Positions 63,941 through 64,000 of a stretch of 64,000 bases of DNA are shown here, in pieces. This DNA comes from an uncultured Ligilactobacillus sp. Its GTDB lineage: Bacteria > Bacillota > Bacilli > Lactobacillales > Lactobacillaceae. Within the stretch, counting starts at the first letter, position 1. Each line of letters begins with the position of its first letter. Under the pieces are notes generated by a model. That model saw nothing but the letters and a program-made list of their open reading frames with translations, did not search any database and was not told the DNA's origin. Location: contig CAKPXA010000001.1 of assembly GCA_934201845.1 (NCBI GenBank), positions 338,851-402,850 on the forward strand, read 5' to 3'. The position numbers and the translations under genes are program-made.

Positions 63941-64000
63941 ATGATGAGCACTCACTCACTCACTCACTCACTCACTCACTCACTCACTCACTCACTCACT
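63941..64000 (+). CDS. start of a gene with an in-frame CACT repeat tract (probably phase-variable, cut by window edge)
   Basis: GGAAGGAAG lies just ahead of ATG ATG AGC (63941-63949). The reading frame then enters the CACT tract and reads a Thr-His-Ser-Leu cycle to the window edge. CACT repeats lack stop codons in any frame, so the tract can change length without stopping the ribosome, yet each gain or loss shifts the frame behind it. The body of the protein is outside the window, so its identity is unknown. Confidence 0.55.
   Translation, partial: MMSTHSLTHSLTHSLTHSLT
63949..64000 (+). repeat. (CACT)13 tetranucleotide tract running off the window edge
   Basis: 52 bases, 13 exact units with no interruption. 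The true number may be larger since the window stops inside the tract. Confidence 0.97.

Overview
The window looks like a chromosomal segment of a low-copy, fairly GC-rich Firmicute, most likely in or near the Lactobacillaceae. The reasons are gene content and order rather than any single marker. There is a mevalonate cluster mvaK1-mvaD-mvaK2-fni, a T-box-controlled hisS-aspS pair, hrcA-grpE-dnaK-dnaJ with CIRCE operators, the run dinG-ypmB-aspB-asnS-dnaD-nth next to ponA-recU / ypsA-gpsB-rnpB-ypsC, an EbsA-like protein, a type-B RNase P RNA, and frequent TTG/GTG starts with strong AGGAGG-like ribosome sites. Species cannot be read from the sequence alone.

Layout. 1-6.4 kb: a partial tRNA-modification methyltransferase (edge), plsC, two tiny genes, a DUF1810 gene, then T-box-hisS-aspS and a cell-wall amidase on the other strand. 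6.5-14.2 kb: a phosphoglycerate-mutase-like phosphatase, then pyrH, frr, uppS, cdsA, rseP, proS (nucleotide supply, ribosome recycling, lipid carrier and phospholipid synthesis, site-2 protease) and a GNAT acetyltransferase. 14.4-17.5 kb: pyridoxal phosphate synthesis pdxS-pdxT with a divergent MocR/PdxR-like regulator and a perfect palindrome between them. 17.5-22.4 kb: the CIRCE/HrcA chaperone locus. 22.5-31.3 kb: a TPR protein, a recombinase-like protein without visible catalytic residues, an orphan HicB, broken surface-protein and HTH remnants, a UDG-family protein, an unknown protein, a C69 dipeptidase, a tautomerase and lysA. 31.4-41.2 kb: a repeat, a MATE pump, a HAD phosphatase, a GNAT remnant with ogt, two related unknown proteins, yitV-yitW-like genes, a MacB-like membrane protein and an RsmF-like methyltransferase. 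41.2-47.9 kb: a decayed lipoprotein gene, the mevalonate operon, and a small prophage scar (tape-measure fragment, probable group I intron pieces, a small membrane ORF) ending in a second copy of the repeat. 47.9-63.6 kb: the dinG-to-fhs housekeeping run.

The last 60 bases are the most striking part. A well-formed translation start is followed at once by 13 perfect CACT units that run off the window edge. Such a tract inside a reading frame is the hallmark of a phase-variable gene. Other points of note are two near-identical 143-145 bp repeats with paired GTATATAC operator-like boxes, a PdxR-like regulator whose PLP-binding lysine position reads as histidine, and the intron/prophage scar. No CRISPR array, tRNA or rRNA gene, or intact insertion sequence was recognised.
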